Part shown: in pieces, positions 26,601 to 35,131 of the stretch
Layout: the number at the start of each line of letters is the position of its first letter
Position numbering within the stretch: position 1 is the stretch's first letter
Source of the DNA: Noviherbaspirillum autotrophicum
GTDB taxonomy: Bacteria > Pseudomonadota > Gammaproteobacteria > Burkholderiales > Burkholderiaceae_D
DNA length: 64,000 nt
NCBI RefSeq assembly: GCF_000818395.1
Contig: NZ_JWJG01000028.1
Coordinates: 1,880,972-1,944,971 of the forward strand
Direction: 5' to 3'
Translations under genes and position numbers: made by a program
The notes under the pieces: model-generated
The model's database searches: none
Seen by the model: only the letters and a program-made list of their open reading frames with translations
What the model was told of the DNA's origin: nothing

Positions 26601-29531
26601 AGCGTCCCGCTGTACAACATCTACCTGACCGAGACGGACGAACTGGTCAGAACCCTGGCGCAGGACATGGCCGAATGGCGTCATGAACCGGAGCGCGAAG
26701 TCAGCATTCAGTCGGTACATGCCGCGCATTCGCTCGCCGGCAGTTCCGCCACCGTCGGCTTTACCTCGCTGCAGGAAGCGGCGCATGCGCTGGAAATGGT
26801 ATTGCAACTGCTTTCCCGCAAGCCGGTGCGCCTGCTGCCGCATGAATTCGATGCACTGGAACAAAGCGTCGAGCGACTCAAGCTGATGCTGCAAACGTTC
26901 GCATTGGGAGAAATGCCGGCGTACCAGTCGGAATTTGCACGCCTTCTGCGCAGCGTACAGCAGGATATCGAGCAGCGCTCGGAGCAGCGCACCGGCGTCG
27001 ACACCCTGCAAAGGGACGACGAACCCGAACCGCAGGATGAACCAGCGGCCGTGTTGTCTGCACAGCCCGAGCCGGAAGTCGCACCCTTTGCCGAGCCTGT
27101 TTTTGCCGGTGAAAGCGGCGCGCCGAGCGAGGCGGCGCTCAAGGATGAACTCGACGCCGATCTGCTGCCGGTATTCTTCGAGGAAGGCCGGGACATTTTC
27201 CCGCAGATGGGATCGGTGCTGAGGTCCTGGCAAGAGCAGCCATCCAATGGCGAGCTGCCGCAGTCGCTATTGCGTCAGTTGCATACGCTCAAAGGCAGTG
27301 CGCGCATGGCGGGGGCGATGGGACTCGGCCAGCATTTGCACGACATGGAAACGCGCGTCGAAAATCTGATGCATCTCGGTGCGCCGTCGGCGATCGCGCT
27401 GGAAGACTTGCTGGTGCGTTACGACCATGGCTTGCAAATGTTCGAGCATTTGCAAAATCCGCAAGCGACGCCAGCGCCCGTCATCGAGACGGCGCCAGCC
27501 TCGCCTGTTGCAGACGAAGCCAAGTCGGCGGTTCATGAGCCGGTCGTGCTGGCGCCATTGATGCCGTTACAGGCAGGCAAGGTTGCGCCGACGCCCATTG
27601 CGACTGCGCGCGCCGTCGCCACGCCCGCAGCGCCTGCACAACTTGTCCGAGTGCGCGCCGACATTCTCGACCGTCTGGTGAACCAGGCCGGTGAGGTATC
27701 CATTTCCCGTTCCAAGCTGGAAACGGAGGTCGGCACGCTGCGTCAGTCGCTGTCCGAGCTGACGGATAACGTATCGCGTTTGCGCGACCAGTTGCGCGAA
27801 ATCGAAATGCAGGCGGAAACGCAGATTGCTTCGCATATGGGATCGTCTGCCGACCGGGAATTCGATCCGCTCGAGTTCGACCGCTTCACCCGCCTGCAGG
27901 AACTGACCCGCATGATGGCCGAGAGCGTCAATGACGTCGGGTCGGTGCACCATAACCTGTCCCGCACGCTCGACAGCGCCGCCGGCGACCTGATCACTCA
28001 GGCGCGACTGACGCGCGAATTGCAACAGGACCTGATGCGGGTACGCATGGTCCAATTCGCCAGTATTTCGGAGCGACTGTTCCGCGTTACGCGCCAGGCG
28101 GCGAAGGAGGTCGACAAGCGCGTCAACCTCGATATTCGCGGCAGTGCCGTGGAAATCGACCGAGGCGTGCTGGAAAAAATGACCGGTCCGTTCGAGCACC
28201 TGCTGCGCAACGCGGTCGCGCACGGCATCGAGTCGCGCGAGGCGCGCCGAGCAGCTGGAAAGAGCGAGACCGGAGAATTGCTGGTTGAAATTCGACAGGA
28301 AGGCAATGAGGTCGTCATCCAGTTCTCGGACGATGGCCAGGGCCTGAATGTCGATCGCATCCGTAACAAGGCCAAACACGTCGGCCTGCTGGCCAGCGAT
28401 GGCGATATGTCCGACGATGAAGTGCGTGATCTCATTTTTCATCCGGGCTTTTCCACGGCCGAGCAGGTGACGGAGCTTGCCGGGCGCGGCATCGGCATGG
28501 ACGTGGTCCGGTCTGAAGCCGCCGCGCTAGGCGGTCGGGTATCGACATGGTCCGAGCCGGGCACGGGTACGCGGTTCACGATTCACCTGCCGCTGACACT
28601 GGCGGTGACGCAGGTCGTGCTGCTTTCCACTGGCGGCAAGATCTATGCGGTGCCGTCGGTGCTGGTGGAACAGGTGCAGCAGCTCAAGACCAATGCGCTG
28701 GCGGCCGCCTATAACGATGGCGTCGTGGTGTGGCAGGGCGTGCGCGTGCCGATGTACTACCTGCCGGCGCTGCTGGGCGACACGGCGGCTTCACCGGTGT
28801 CGCAGCATTATTCGCCGCTGTTGATCCTCAAGAGCGGCAGTGACCGCGTGGCGATCCATGTCGATGAGGTAGTCGGCAACCGTGAAGTGGTGGTCAAGAA
28901 TATCGGCCCGCAACTGGCGCGCTTGATCGGCATTGCCGGTGCGACCGTGCTCGGTTCCGGCGATATTGTGCTGATTCTCAACCCGGTCCCGCTGGCGCTG
29001 CGGGCTGCGCACGAAAACATGCGTGCACCGCGCATTCTTGCTTCCGATGCCCCGGCGAGCATGGGGGCGATTGCGGAAATGGCGCCGCACGATCCCTCTC
29101 CACCTGCGCCGCTGGTGCCGCGATCCGAACCGGTACAGGGATTGCGCCGCCAGCACATCGTGATGGTGGTGGACGACTCGCTGACGGTGCGGCGCGTAAC
29201 GCAACGCCTGCTGACGCGCGAAGGCTACCAGGTCGTGCTGGCGAAGGACGGCGTGGACGCACTGGAGCACTTGCAATCGGTGACGCCGGATGTAATGCTG
29301 GTCGATATCGAGATGCCACGCATGGACGGCTTCGATTTGACGCGCAACGTGCGCGGCGACGAACGCACGCGCCATATTCCGATCATCATGATCACCTCGC
29401 GCACTGCGGGAAAGCACCGGAACTATGCGCTGGAACTCGGCGTCAACGAGTATCTCGGCAAACCCTATCAGGAAGAGGAGTTGCTGAGGCTGATCGCCGG
29501 ATATGTGAACAAGGAGACGCCGGTAGCGTAA
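23652..29531 (+). CDS. pilL: Hybrid chemotaxis histidine kinase PilL/ChpA with several Hpt domains
   Basis: This 1959-residue CheA-type kinase drives the Pil-Chp pathway. In order it shows an N-terminal degenerate Hpt-like region (residues about 40-260), and Hpt domains with H755 (FHTLKGSSRM), H1026 (HSLAGSSATV) and H1211 (LHTLKGSARM). A dimerisation region near 1330 (VRADILDRLVNQAGEVS) comes next. The HATPase has HLLRNAVAHGIES, FSDDGQGLN and GRGIGMDVVRSEA. A CheW domain follows, and then a C-terminal receiver with D1885 (VMLVDIEMPRMDG). Acidic Pro/Ala-rich linkers separate the Hpt domains. Phosphate should flow to PilG, PilH and its own receiver. A clear terminator follows. Confidence 0.93.
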   Translation: MTTPSSASSQGARDFDAGPLSWVMGEIREALNRSKTALHEAVTQDAESRATSLRHAKTYLHQAHGALQIVDVDGVAIITETVEDLLDRVDAGQLELSSALSDAIGNGYTALIEYLDELLSGMPHQPVRLFPYYRALLEARGAERIHPADLFFPNLAIRPQLPITEPANAASPEQYVGMRKRFEKALLPFLKSSDPAAERATAAAMRELVGEIECMQGQQQARSFWWVMHGFAEAVAAGQIQNEIYVKQLFARINLQLRRLSQGSSSITERLLRDALFFIAKTKNPSPRAQQIRAAYRLDGMVPADYDKKRYGQIDVDALAAAKERLSQAKNIWNRIAGGDVSVAESFEHEMRMLADAGAKLNAPSLTKLLRELKGIARHAAHAKPGEALGLEMATSLLFVENSLNNIGRLQENFAERADAMTARLLAVVSGEALAESAPWLDDMSRQAQQRQTIAALAGEMQASLRQVEKMLDEFFRDPSQRDPLGQLDSVLHQIEGALVVLDQEDAARTVEHTRSAVQRFAAGDVQPPAEQEFQQVAQNVGALSFFIETLQHQPDSAKKRFSFDDRSCSFRANLIEPKPAADDTELVVEVPQAPAASSEPEVPILTVENELAQHQRQTAELAKSLTEQPDNPVLQEQLKESLEQIRLDAALIDMPEATDQARSGIELLGSLDCQPSQEALAKIISATTPAPAASAPTLPPVVTPASDEAIDAELLEIFLLEAEEVLGAVRQTLPESRNAPHNQEHLTTLRRSFHTLKGSSRMVGLVAFGEAAWSIEQVLNLRLADGRGGDADLYALLEKAAEILAAWVQDLKEYGKSGQTQHALVAAAERMKEGGGFVFEDRAATPLAVEHEAPADVPASEPLPTFVSEPVMTTEEVPDVEVEPALSDDGIDDAPSIVAESFAEPVPETLPDLPVAEEIQLSDADLAMFEPAVSESLPPQPPVVENALAPVASIAEVIEFPTLQAPEVKPNDTVKRIGDLEISVPLYNIYLTETDELVRTLAQDMAEWRHEPEREVSIQSVHAAHSLAGSSATVGFTSLQEAAHALEMVLQLLSRKPVRLLPHEFDALEQSVERLKLMLQTFALGEMPAYQSEFARLLRSVQQDIEQRSEQRTGVDTLQRDDEPEPQDEPAAVLSAQPEPEVAPFAEPVFAGESGAPSEAALKDELDADLLPVFFEEGRDIFPQMGSVLRSWQEQPSNGELPQSLLRQLHTLKGSARMAGAMGLGQHLHDMETRVENLMHLGAPSAIALEDLLVRYDHGLQMFEHLQNPQATPAPVIETAPASPVADEAKSAVHEPVVLAPLMPLQAGKVAPTPIATARAVATPAAPAQLVRVRADILDRLVNQAGEVSISRSKLETEVGTLRQSLSELTDNVSRLRDQLREIEMQAETQIASHMGSSADREFDPLEFDRFTRLQELTRMMAESVNDVGSVHHNLSRTLDSAAGDLITQARLTRELQQDLMRVRMVQFASISERLFRVTRQAAKEVDKRVNLDIRGSAVEIDRGVLEKMTGPFEHLLRNAVAHGIESREARRAAGKSETGELLVEIRQEGNEVVIQFSDDGQGLNVDRIRNKAKHVGLLASDGDMSDDEVRDLIFHPGFSTAEQVTELAGRGIGMDVVRSEAAALGGRVSTWSEPGTGTRFTIHLPLTLAVTQVVLLSTGGKIYAVPSVLVEQVQQLKTNALAAAYNDGVVVWQGVRVPMYYLPALLGDTAASPVSQHYSPLLILKSGSDRVAIHVDEVVGNREVVVKNIGPQLARLIGIAGATVLGSGDIVLILNPVPLALRAAHENMRAPRILASDAPASMGAIAEMAPHDPSPPAPLVPRSEPVQGLRRQHIVMVVDDSLTVRRVTQRLLTREGYQVVLAKDGVDALEHLQSVTPDVMLVDIEMPRMDGFDLTRNVRGDERTRHIPIIMITSRTAGKHRNYALELGVNEYLGKPYQEEELLRLIAGYVNKETPVA

Positions 29532-29549
29532 CGCCGGTTTCCTCCGTGG

Positions 29550-29584
29550 ACAAAGGCCCGCGATGTTGCGGGCCTTTGTTTTTC
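29550..29584 (+). terminator. Rho-independent terminator after pilL
   Basis: ACAAAGGCCCGC (29550-29561) pairs perfectly with GCGGGCCTTTGT (29568-29579) around a 6-base loop, and T's follow to 29583. It closes the pil operon. Confidence 0.9.
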
Positions 29585-29610
29585 AAGGGGCCGCTGCCAA
29601 AACTGTTAAA

Positions 29611-30297
29611 ATGGCTATTATGGTGAAAGCAAGCAAGAAAGCGAGCAAAATCGGCTCGTTCCGCTCCCCACCCGGATCTTCCCGGGATACTCTCGATTTA
29701 TCCTCGTCGTCCGAAGCCAGTCCCGCGATTGAACTCAATCTCGTCGATCATTTTCTGATCGCAATGCCGTCCATGCTCGATCCCATCTTCGGCGGCACGG
29801 TCATCTACCTGTGCGAGCATAACGCCGATGGTGCGCTTGGCGTCATCATCAACAAGGCGACCGACATGACGCTGGACGTGTTGTTCGAGCGCATAGAACT
29901 CAAGCTGGAAGACGTGCCCGGCAGGGCGCCTCTCGGCGGCAAGCCGGTGCTGTTCGGTGGGCCGGTGCAGGTCGAGCGCGGCTTCGTGCTGCACACGCCC
30001 CACGGTGGGTATTCGTCGATGATGAAGGTCACCGACGAGATCGCGCTGACGACCTCGAAGGATGTGCTGGAAACGGTCGCGGCCGGCAATGGACCGCAAC
30101 GCATGCTGGTGACGCTCGGATGTTCCGGCTGGAGAGCCGGGCAGCTGGAAGACGAAATCGTGCGCAACGGATGGCTGACCGTGCGCGCCGATCCCGCCAT
30201 TATTTTCGACGTCCCGATCGAAGAGCGTTTTACCGCGGCAATGAAGCTGCTGGGCATAGACCCGACAACGCTGACCGGCGATGCAGGGCATGCGTGA
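29611..30297 (+). CDS. yqgE: YqgE/AlgH (DUF179) family protein
   Basis: The 228-residue protein carries the DUF179 domain from about residue 42: NLVDHFLIAMPSMLDPIFGG, then VIYLCEHNADGALGVIIN and LFGGPVQVERGFVLHT. The function is unknown; the gene is almost always next to ruvX (yqgF), as here. Most homologues start close to the domain, so the Lys/Ser-rich N-terminal 40 residues are an extension. Starts at 29611 and 29620 are both possible and neither has a clear Shine-Dalgarno site; frames beginning earlier would lie inside the pilL terminator. Confidence 0.85.
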   Translation: MAIMVKASKKASKIGSFRSPPGSSRDTLDLSSSSEASPAIELNLVDHFLIAMPSMLDPIFGGTVIYLCEHNADGALGVIINKATDMTLDVLFERIELKLEDVPGRAPLGGKPVLFGGPVQVERGFVLHTPHGGYSSMMKVTDEIALTTSKDVLETVAAGNGPQRMLVTLGCSGWRAGQLEDEIVRNGWLTVRADPAIIFDVPIEERFTAAMKLLGIDPTTLTGDAGHA

Positions 30298-30304
30298 GAC
30301 CTGA

Positions 30305-30694
30305 GTGGAAACGGTACTTGGTTTCGATTTCGGCTTGAAGCGCATCGGCGTCGCCGTCGGCAATACCTTGCTCAAGCAGGCACAGCCCCTCATCGTGATC
30401 TCCGAGCCGACCAACGAGGCGAAATTCGCCACGATTGCCACGCTCATCAAGGAGTGGCAGCCGAAAACCTGCGTGGTCGGTTTGCCCAGCCATCCAGACG
30501 GCACCGAGCATGAAATGACAGTGCGGTGCCGGCGCTTCGCCAATCAACTGAATGGACGCTTTGGCGTGGCAACGGCGCTGGTCGACGAGCGTTATTCTTC
30601 AGCAGTAATTTCCCAGCAGCGCGGCCAGCTGATCGATGCCGAAGCTGCAGCCATCATTTTGCAACAATACTTCAATGACTATGCCGAATCCTGA
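30305..30694 (+). CDS. ruvX: Holliday-junction resolvase-like protein RuvX (YqgF)
   Basis: The 129-residue RNase H-fold protein starts METVLGFDFGLKRIGVAVGN, with the catalytic Asp of the first strand. It has VVGLPSHPDGTEHEMTVRCR and the second acidic motif VDERYSSAVI, then DAEAAAIILQQYF. The family acts in pre-16S rRNA 5'-end maturation and was earlier thought to be a resolvase. The start is GTG at 30305, 7 bases after yqgE. The 3' end overlaps pyrR by about 20 bases. Confidence 0.92.
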   Translation: METVLGFDFGLKRIGVAVGNTLLKQAQPLIVISEPTNEAKFATIATLIKEWQPKTCVVGLPSHPDGTEHEMTVRCRRFANQLNGRFGVATALVDERYSSAVISQQRGQLIDAEAAAIILQQYFNDYAES

Positions 30695-31187
30695 TTTCGA
30701 CGCCGAAGCCCTGTACCAGGTGCTCGCGCAACGCGTCAAAGCCGGCCTTTCCAACGCACGCAACACCGCCATCGTCGGCATTTATTCCGGCGGCGCCTGG
30801 CTGGCCGAGCGACTGGCCGATGAATTGCAGCTCAAGGACCGACTGGGCTTCATCGACGTCTCGTTTTATCGAGACGACTATGCGGAAAAGGGCTTACACG
30901 CCGAGGTCAAGCCGACCCAGATTCCGTTCGAGGTCGAAGGCGCGACCATCGTGCTGGTGGACGACGTGCTCTACACCGGGCGCACCACGCGCGCCGCGAT
31001 CAACGAATTGTTCGACTACGGGCGCCCGGCCAGGATCATGCTGGCCGCACTGGTGGACCGCGGCGGACGCGAACTGCCGATTGCGGCGGACTTCGTTGCC
31101 GATACCGTGTCCCTTTCCGATGACCAACAACTCGTACTGCAACGCGCCGACGACGGCCGATTCTCCCTGACGGTGGACCATGCTTAA
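30675..31187 (+). CDS. pyrR: PyrR: pyrimidine regulator / uracil phosphoribosyltransferase
   Basis: The 170-residue type I phosphoribosyltransferase has the PRPP-binding motif [18 protein letters not shown] and the N-terminal [19 protein letters not shown]. In Gram-positive bacteria PyrR is an RNA-binding attenuator; in proteobacteria it sits upstream of pyrB, as here, where its role is less certain. Start codons at 30675 and 30681 are both possible and overlap ruvX by 14-20 bases. Its stop overlaps the pyrB start by 8 bases, so translation is coupled. No attenuator hairpin is visible before it. Confidence 0.9.
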   Translation: MTMPNPDFDAEALYQVLAQRVKAGLSNARNTAIVGIYSGGAWLAERLADELQLKDRLGFIDVSFYRDDYAEKGLHAEVKPTQIPFEVEGATIVLVDDVLYTGRTTRAAINELFDYGRPARIMLAALVDRGGRELPIAADFVADTVSLSDDQQLVLQRADDGRFSLTVDHA

Positions 31188-32139
31188 CCCGCAATTGAAC
31201 AAAAACGGTGAGCTGCAGCATCTGCTCACCATCGAAGGCCTGCCCAAAGCGGTCATCACCCATATTCTCGATACCGCCTCGTCCTTCGTCAGCGTGAGCG
31301 ACCGCGAAGTCAAGAAGGTCCCGCTCATGCGCGGCAAGAGCGTGTTCAACCTGTTCTTCGAGAATTCAACCCGCACCCGCACGACATTCGAGATCGCGTC
31401 CAAGCGCCTGTCGGCTGACGTGATCAACCTGAATATCTCGGCATCGAGCACCAGCAAGGGCGAGTCCCTGCTCGACACCATCGACAACCTGGCCGCCATG
31501 CATGCGGACATGTTCGTAGTCCGCCATGCGCAGTCCGGTGCGCCCTACCTGATTGCCAAGCACCTGGTCGATACCCATCGTCCGCATGTGCATGTAGTCA
31601 ATGCCGGCGACGGCCGCCATGCGCATCCGACGCAAGGCTTGCTCGACATGTACACCATCCGGCACTACAAGAAAGACTTTACTAACCTGACCGTCGCCAT
31701 CGTGGGCGACATCCTGCACAGCCGCGTGGCGCGTTCCGACATCCACGCGATGACCACGCTGGGCGTGCCGGAAGTGCGTGCAATCGGCCCGCGCACGCTG
31801 CTGCCGGGCGGCCTGGAACAGATGGGCGTGCGCGTCTTCACCGACATCAACGAGGGCCTGAAGGGCGTTGATGTGATCATCATGCTGCGCCTGCAGAATG
31901 AACGCATGAGCGGCGCCTTGCTGCCGTCCGCGCAGGAATTCTTCAAGAGCTATGGCTTGACGCCAGAGCGCCTGGCGCTGGCCAAGCCGGACGCGATCGT
32001 GATGCACCCTGGCCCGATGAACCGCGGCGTCGAAATCGATTCGGCTGTCGCCGATGGCGCGCAGGCGGTGATCCTGCCGCAGGTGACGTTCGGCATTGCG
32101 GTGCGCATGGCGGTGATGAGTATTTTGGCGGGAAATTAA
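31180..32139 (+). CDS. pyrB: Aspartate carbamoyltransferase, catalytic subunit
   Basis: The 319-residue enzyme joins carbamoyl phosphate and aspartate, the committed step of pyrimidine synthesis. It carries the carbamoyl-phosphate motif [31 protein letters not shown], and MLRLQNERM. No pyrI regulatory gene follows; instead an inactive-looking dihydroorotase gene is 3 bases downstream. This is the class of ATCase, known from Pseudomonas, that needs a dihydroorotase-like partner for assembly. Confidence 0.96.
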   Translation: MLNPQLNKNGELQHLLTIEGLPKAVITHILDTASSFVSVSDREVKKVPLMRGKSVFNLFFENSTRTRTTFEIASKRLSADVINLNISASSTSKGESLLDTIDNLAAMHADMFVVRHAQSGAPYLIAKHLVDTHRPHVHVVNAGDGRHAHPTQGLLDMYTIRHYKKDFTNLTVAIVGDILHSRVARSDIHAMTTLGVPEVRAIGPRTLLPGGLEQMGVRVFTDINEGLKGVDVIIMLRLQNERMSGALLPSAQEFFKSYGLTPERLALAKPDAIVMHPGPMNRGVEIDSAVADGAQAVILPQVTFGIAVRMAVMSILAGN

Positions 32140-32142
32140 TCA

Positions 32143-33429
32143 ATGAAAATCCATATCAAGAATGGCCGTCTGATCGATCCGGCCAACGGTATCGATGCGC
32201 AAAAGGATGTGTTCATCGCCGCCGGCAAAGTGGTCGGCATCGGGGAGGCGCCGGCAGGTTTTGCCGCCACCAAGGTCATCGATGCCACCGGGCGGATTGT
32301 GGCGCCCGGCCTGGTCGACCTGAGCGCGCGCTTGCGCGAGCCCGGCTACGAATACAAGGCGACGCTGGAATCGGAAATGCAGGCGGCGATGCAGGGGGGC
32401 GTCACGAGTCTGGTCTGCCCTCCCGATACTGACCCAGTGCTGGACGAGCCGGGGCTGGTCGAAATGCTCAAGCATCGCGCCAAGGGCCTGAACCAGGCCC
32501 ATGTCTATCCGCTCGGTGCGCTCACGACAGGCCTGAAGGGGGAATCCTTGACGGAGATGGCCGAACTGACCGAGGCTGGCTGTATCGGCTTTTCCCAGGC
32601 GGATCACCCGATCCTCGATACGACGGTCCTGATGCGCGCGATGCAGTACGCGCAGACCTTCGGCTATACGGTCTGGCTGCGGCCGCAGGACCCTTTCCTT
32701 GGCATCGGCGGCATTGCGCACAGCGGCCCTGTCGCGTCGCGCCTGGGGCTGTCGGGCGTGCCGGTGATCTCGGAGACAATCCAGCTGCACACGATTTTCG
32801 AACTGATGCGCGCCACTGGCGTGCGGGTTCACCTGTGCCGCCTGTCGTCGGCGGCCGGGCTCGAATTGGTGCGTGCCGCAAAGAAGGAAGGATTGCCGGT
32901 GACATGCGATGTCGGCGCCCATCACGTGCATCTGACCGATGTCGATATCGGCTACTTCGACTCGAATGCCCGCGTTACGCCGCCATTCCGTTCGCAGCGC
33001 GACCGCGATGCGATCCGTAAGGCGCTGCTCGACGGCACCGTCGATGCGATTTGCTCCGACCATACCCCGGTCGACAACGACGAAAAACTGCTGCCGTTCG
33101 GCGAAGCCTCTCCCGGCGCGACCGGGCTGGAGCTACTGCTGTCGCTGGCACTAAGGTGGGCCGATGAATGCATCGACAAAGCGCAGCAGCCGCTGCTGAA
33201 GGCGCTCGCGAAAGTGACGTCCGATGCTGCGCGCGTGACGGGGCTCGCCAGCGGACGCCTGTCGGTCGGCAGTGTTGCAGACGTCTGCGTATTTGATCCG
33301 CAGGTGCGCTGGAAGGTCGACGCCAAGGCCCTTGCAAGCCAGGGCAAGCACACGCCTTTCCTCGGCTACGAGCTGACCGGGCGGACGACGACGACGATCG
33401 TCGCCGGCCATGTCGCGTTCGAGCGTTGA
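32143..33429 (+). CDS. pyrX: Non-catalytic dihydroorotase-like subunit (PyrC'/PyrX)
   Basis: The 428-residue protein has the dihydroorotase fold, with IVAPGLVDLSARLREPGYEY near residue 60 and SDHTPVDNDEKLLPFGEA near the C-terminus. In active enzymes the first motif is DxHVHLREPG; here both zinc-binding His of HxH are replaced (SAR). In Pseudomonas such a protein is inactive and serves as scaffold for PyrB dodecamers. Packing against pyrB with 3 bases between supports the same role. A separate active pyrC would be needed elsewhere in the genome. Confidence 0.88.
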   Translation: MKIHIKNGRLIDPANGIDAQKDVFIAAGKVVGIGEAPAGFAATKVIDATGRIVAPGLVDLSARLREPGYEYKATLESEMQAAMQGGVTSLVCPPDTDPVLDEPGLVEMLKHRAKGLNQAHVYPLGALTTGLKGESLTEMAELTEAGCIGFSQADHPILDTTVLMRAMQYAQTFGYTVWLRPQDPFLGIGGIAHSGPVASRLGLSGVPVISETIQLHTIFELMRATGVRVHLCRLSSAAGLELVRAAKKEGLPVTCDVGAHHVHLTDVDIGYFDSNARVTPPFRSQRDRDAIRKALLDGTVDAICSDHTPVDNDEKLLPFGEASPGATGLELLLSLALRWADECIDKAQQPLLKALAKVTSDAARVTGLASGRLSVGSVADVCVFDPQVRWKVDAKALASQGKHTPFLGYELTGRTTTTIVAGHVAFER

Positions 33430-33438
33430 GCGACGCGC

Positions 33439-34203
33439 ATGGTCGCTTTCCGCTTGCTGCGCATCGTGCTGCATCTGTTCGCGGGGCTGGGCACCTGTGC
33501 GCTGATCTTTCCGTTCATTGACGTACAGGCGCGCACCGCGCGTATCAAGCGCTGGTCGGTCAGGCTGCTTGCGTTGTGCGGCGTGCGGGTGCAGTTCGAG
33601 GAAGCTGGCGTGCGCGAGGCAAGCCGTGCGCTCATCGTGTCCAACCATGTCTCCTGGCTGGATATTTTCGTCATTAACGCTCTGCATCCGTGCCGTTTCG
33701 TCGCCAAATCCGATATTCGCGGCTGGCCGCTGATCGGCTGGTTGAGCGAACGGGCGGGCACGATTTTCATATCGCGCGGCAAGCTGCGGGATGTGCGGCG
33801 GATTTACCAGGGATTGGTGGCCAGCCTGCATGCCGGCGAGCATGTCGCGTTCTTCCCGGAAGGGACGACCTCAGCGCAAGGAACGCTGCTGCCTTTTCAT
33901 GCCAACCTGTTCGAAGCGGCGATCGAAGCCGAAGTGCCGGTACAGCCATTTGCGTTGCGCTACGTCGACTCCCGCGGGCAACTGCATCCGGCTGCCGATT
34001 TCATCAATGACATGACGTTCGTGCAGAGCGTCCTGACAATTCTACGTGCGGGGACAATGACAGCACACTTGATCGTGCTGCCGCCGATTCCCACCGGCGC
34101 GGCGTCACATCGCCGCGAACTTGCCGACCTCGCCGGTGATTCAATTGCACAGGCGCTCGGCTACAGTGCGGCGCCGGAACATCAAATGCTGCCCGGCCGC
34201 TGA
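33439..34203 (+). CDS. plsC: 1-acylglycerol-3-phosphate O-acyltransferase family protein
   Basis: The 254-residue protein has the PlsC acyltransferase motifs: [15 protein letters not shown] (HX4D, block I), [17 protein letters not shown] (block II) and [20 protein letters not shown] (block III), then [10 protein letters not shown] (block IV). A hydrophobic N-terminal helix (residues about 5-30) anchors it to the inner membrane. It acylates lysophosphatidate to phosphatidate, though ornithine-lipid acyltransferases look similar. It is 9 bases after pyrX. Its last 22 bases overlap the convergent apaH 3' end. Confidence 0.88.
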   Translation: MVAFRLLRIVLHLFAGLGTCALIFPFIDVQARTARIKRWSVRLLALCGVRVQFEEAGVREASRALIVSNHVSWLDIFVINALHPCRFVAKSDIRGWPLIGWLSERAGTIFISRGKLRDVRRIYQGLVASLHAGEHVAFFPEGTTSAQGTLLPFHANLFEAAIEAEVPVQPFALRYVDSRGQLHPAADFINDMTFVQSVLTILRAGTMTAHLIVLPPIPTGAASHRRELADLAGDSIAQALGYSAAPEHQMLPGR

Positions 34204-35003
34204 TACTGTGGGCAATCGACTTGAATCGGGCGACGGTCCTCCAGGCAGACAGCACTCAGCTTGCCGCCCCATAAACAACCCGTATCAAGGCTGATCAGAT
34301 TGGGGCGCATGATCAATCCCAATGTCGACCAATGCCCGAAGACGACGGTGACGTCCTCGGTTTTCCGGCCCGGCACTTCGAACCACCGCATGTAGCCCGG
34401 CAGTTCCGTTTCCGTTCCCTTGGACGTCAGATCCATGGTTCCGTCCGCCGTGCAGAAACGCAGGCGCGTCAGTGCATTGACAATGCAGCGCAGGCGATCG
34501 GCGCCTTGCAGGCTGTCGTCCCATCTTGCCGGAGTATTGCCATACATTTGCCGTAGGAAACTCACCCATTGCGGGCCGCGTAAGACGCTTTCGACTTCCT
34601 GCGCAAGTTCCAGCGTCTGTTGTGCTGTCCATTGCGGAACGACGCCGGCATGCACCAGTAAATGGCCGTTTTCGAAAATGGCCAATGGTTGGCGCCTCAG
34701 CCAATCAAGCAATTCTTCGCGATCAGGCGCCTGCAAAATGGCATCAAGCGTATCGGAACGATGTGCAGCACGAATGCCTTGAGCAACGGCAAGCAAGTGC
34801 AAGTCGTGATTGCCGAGCACGATACGGGCCGCATCGCCAAGCGAACGCACCAGCCTGAGCGTGGCCAGTGAGTGCGGCCCCCGATTGACCAGGTCGCCGA
34901 CAAAGATAAATTGTGCCTCAGCGGAAGCGGCGCGAATCGCGTGCAGCAATTCTTCCAGCCGATCATGGCACCCTTGTACATCTCCGATTGCGTAAATTGT
35001 CAT
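34182..35003 (-). CDS. apaH: Bis(5'-nucleosyl)-tetraphosphatase, symmetrical
   Basis: The 273-residue metallophosphatase splits Ap4A into two ADP. Motifs are [37 protein letters not shown] and [14 protein letters not shown], all with the metal ligands in place, and FGHWSTLGL with [11 protein letters not shown] at the end. The start at 35003 (MTIYAIGD) fits the family; upstream in-frame codons add non-homologous sequence. ApaH has been linked to de-capping of Np4-capped RNA in E. coli. Convergent overlap with plsC is 22 bases. Confidence 0.95.
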   Translation of the reverse strand: MTIYAIGDVQGCHDRLEELLHAIRAASAEAQFIFVGDLVNRGPHSLATLRLVRSLGDAARIVLGNHDLHLLAVAQGIRAAHRSDTLDAILQAPDREELLDWLRRQPLAIFENGHLLVHAGVVPQWTAQQTLELAQEVESVLRGPQWVSFLRQMYGNTPARWDDSLQGADRLRCIVNALTRLRFCTADGTMDLTSKGTETELPGYMRWFEVPGRKTEDVTVVFGHWSTLGLIMRPNLISLDTGCLWGGKLSAVCLEDRRPIQVDCPQYQRPGSI

Positions 35004-35080
35004 GCAGAAAGTTGTTGGTGAAAAATAACAGACACGCCATTTGTCTAATAACAATAAGGGGGCGCAGGGCGTGCTCTATA

Positions 35081-35126
35081 AAGTGAGAGTGTCAATTGGC
35101 CGCAACGGCCACGTCAACGCTCACTT
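35081..35126 (+). promoter_or_regulatory. Hairpin in the manC leader
   Basis: AAGTGAG (35081-35087) can pair with CTCACTT (35120-35126), and inside it TGGCC (35097-35101) pairs with GGCCA (35107-35111). The structure ends 5 bases before the manC ATG, where no Shine-Dalgarno site is seen. A leader-RNA or operator role is possible. The upstream TATAAA (35077-35082) might be a -10 box but lacks a matching -35. Confidence 0.35.
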
Positions 35127-35131
35127 ATATC

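Noticed and set aside
29563-29610. Earlier start of yqgE at 29563
   Set aside because: This codon lies in the stem of the pilL terminator and would encode a non-conserved leader.
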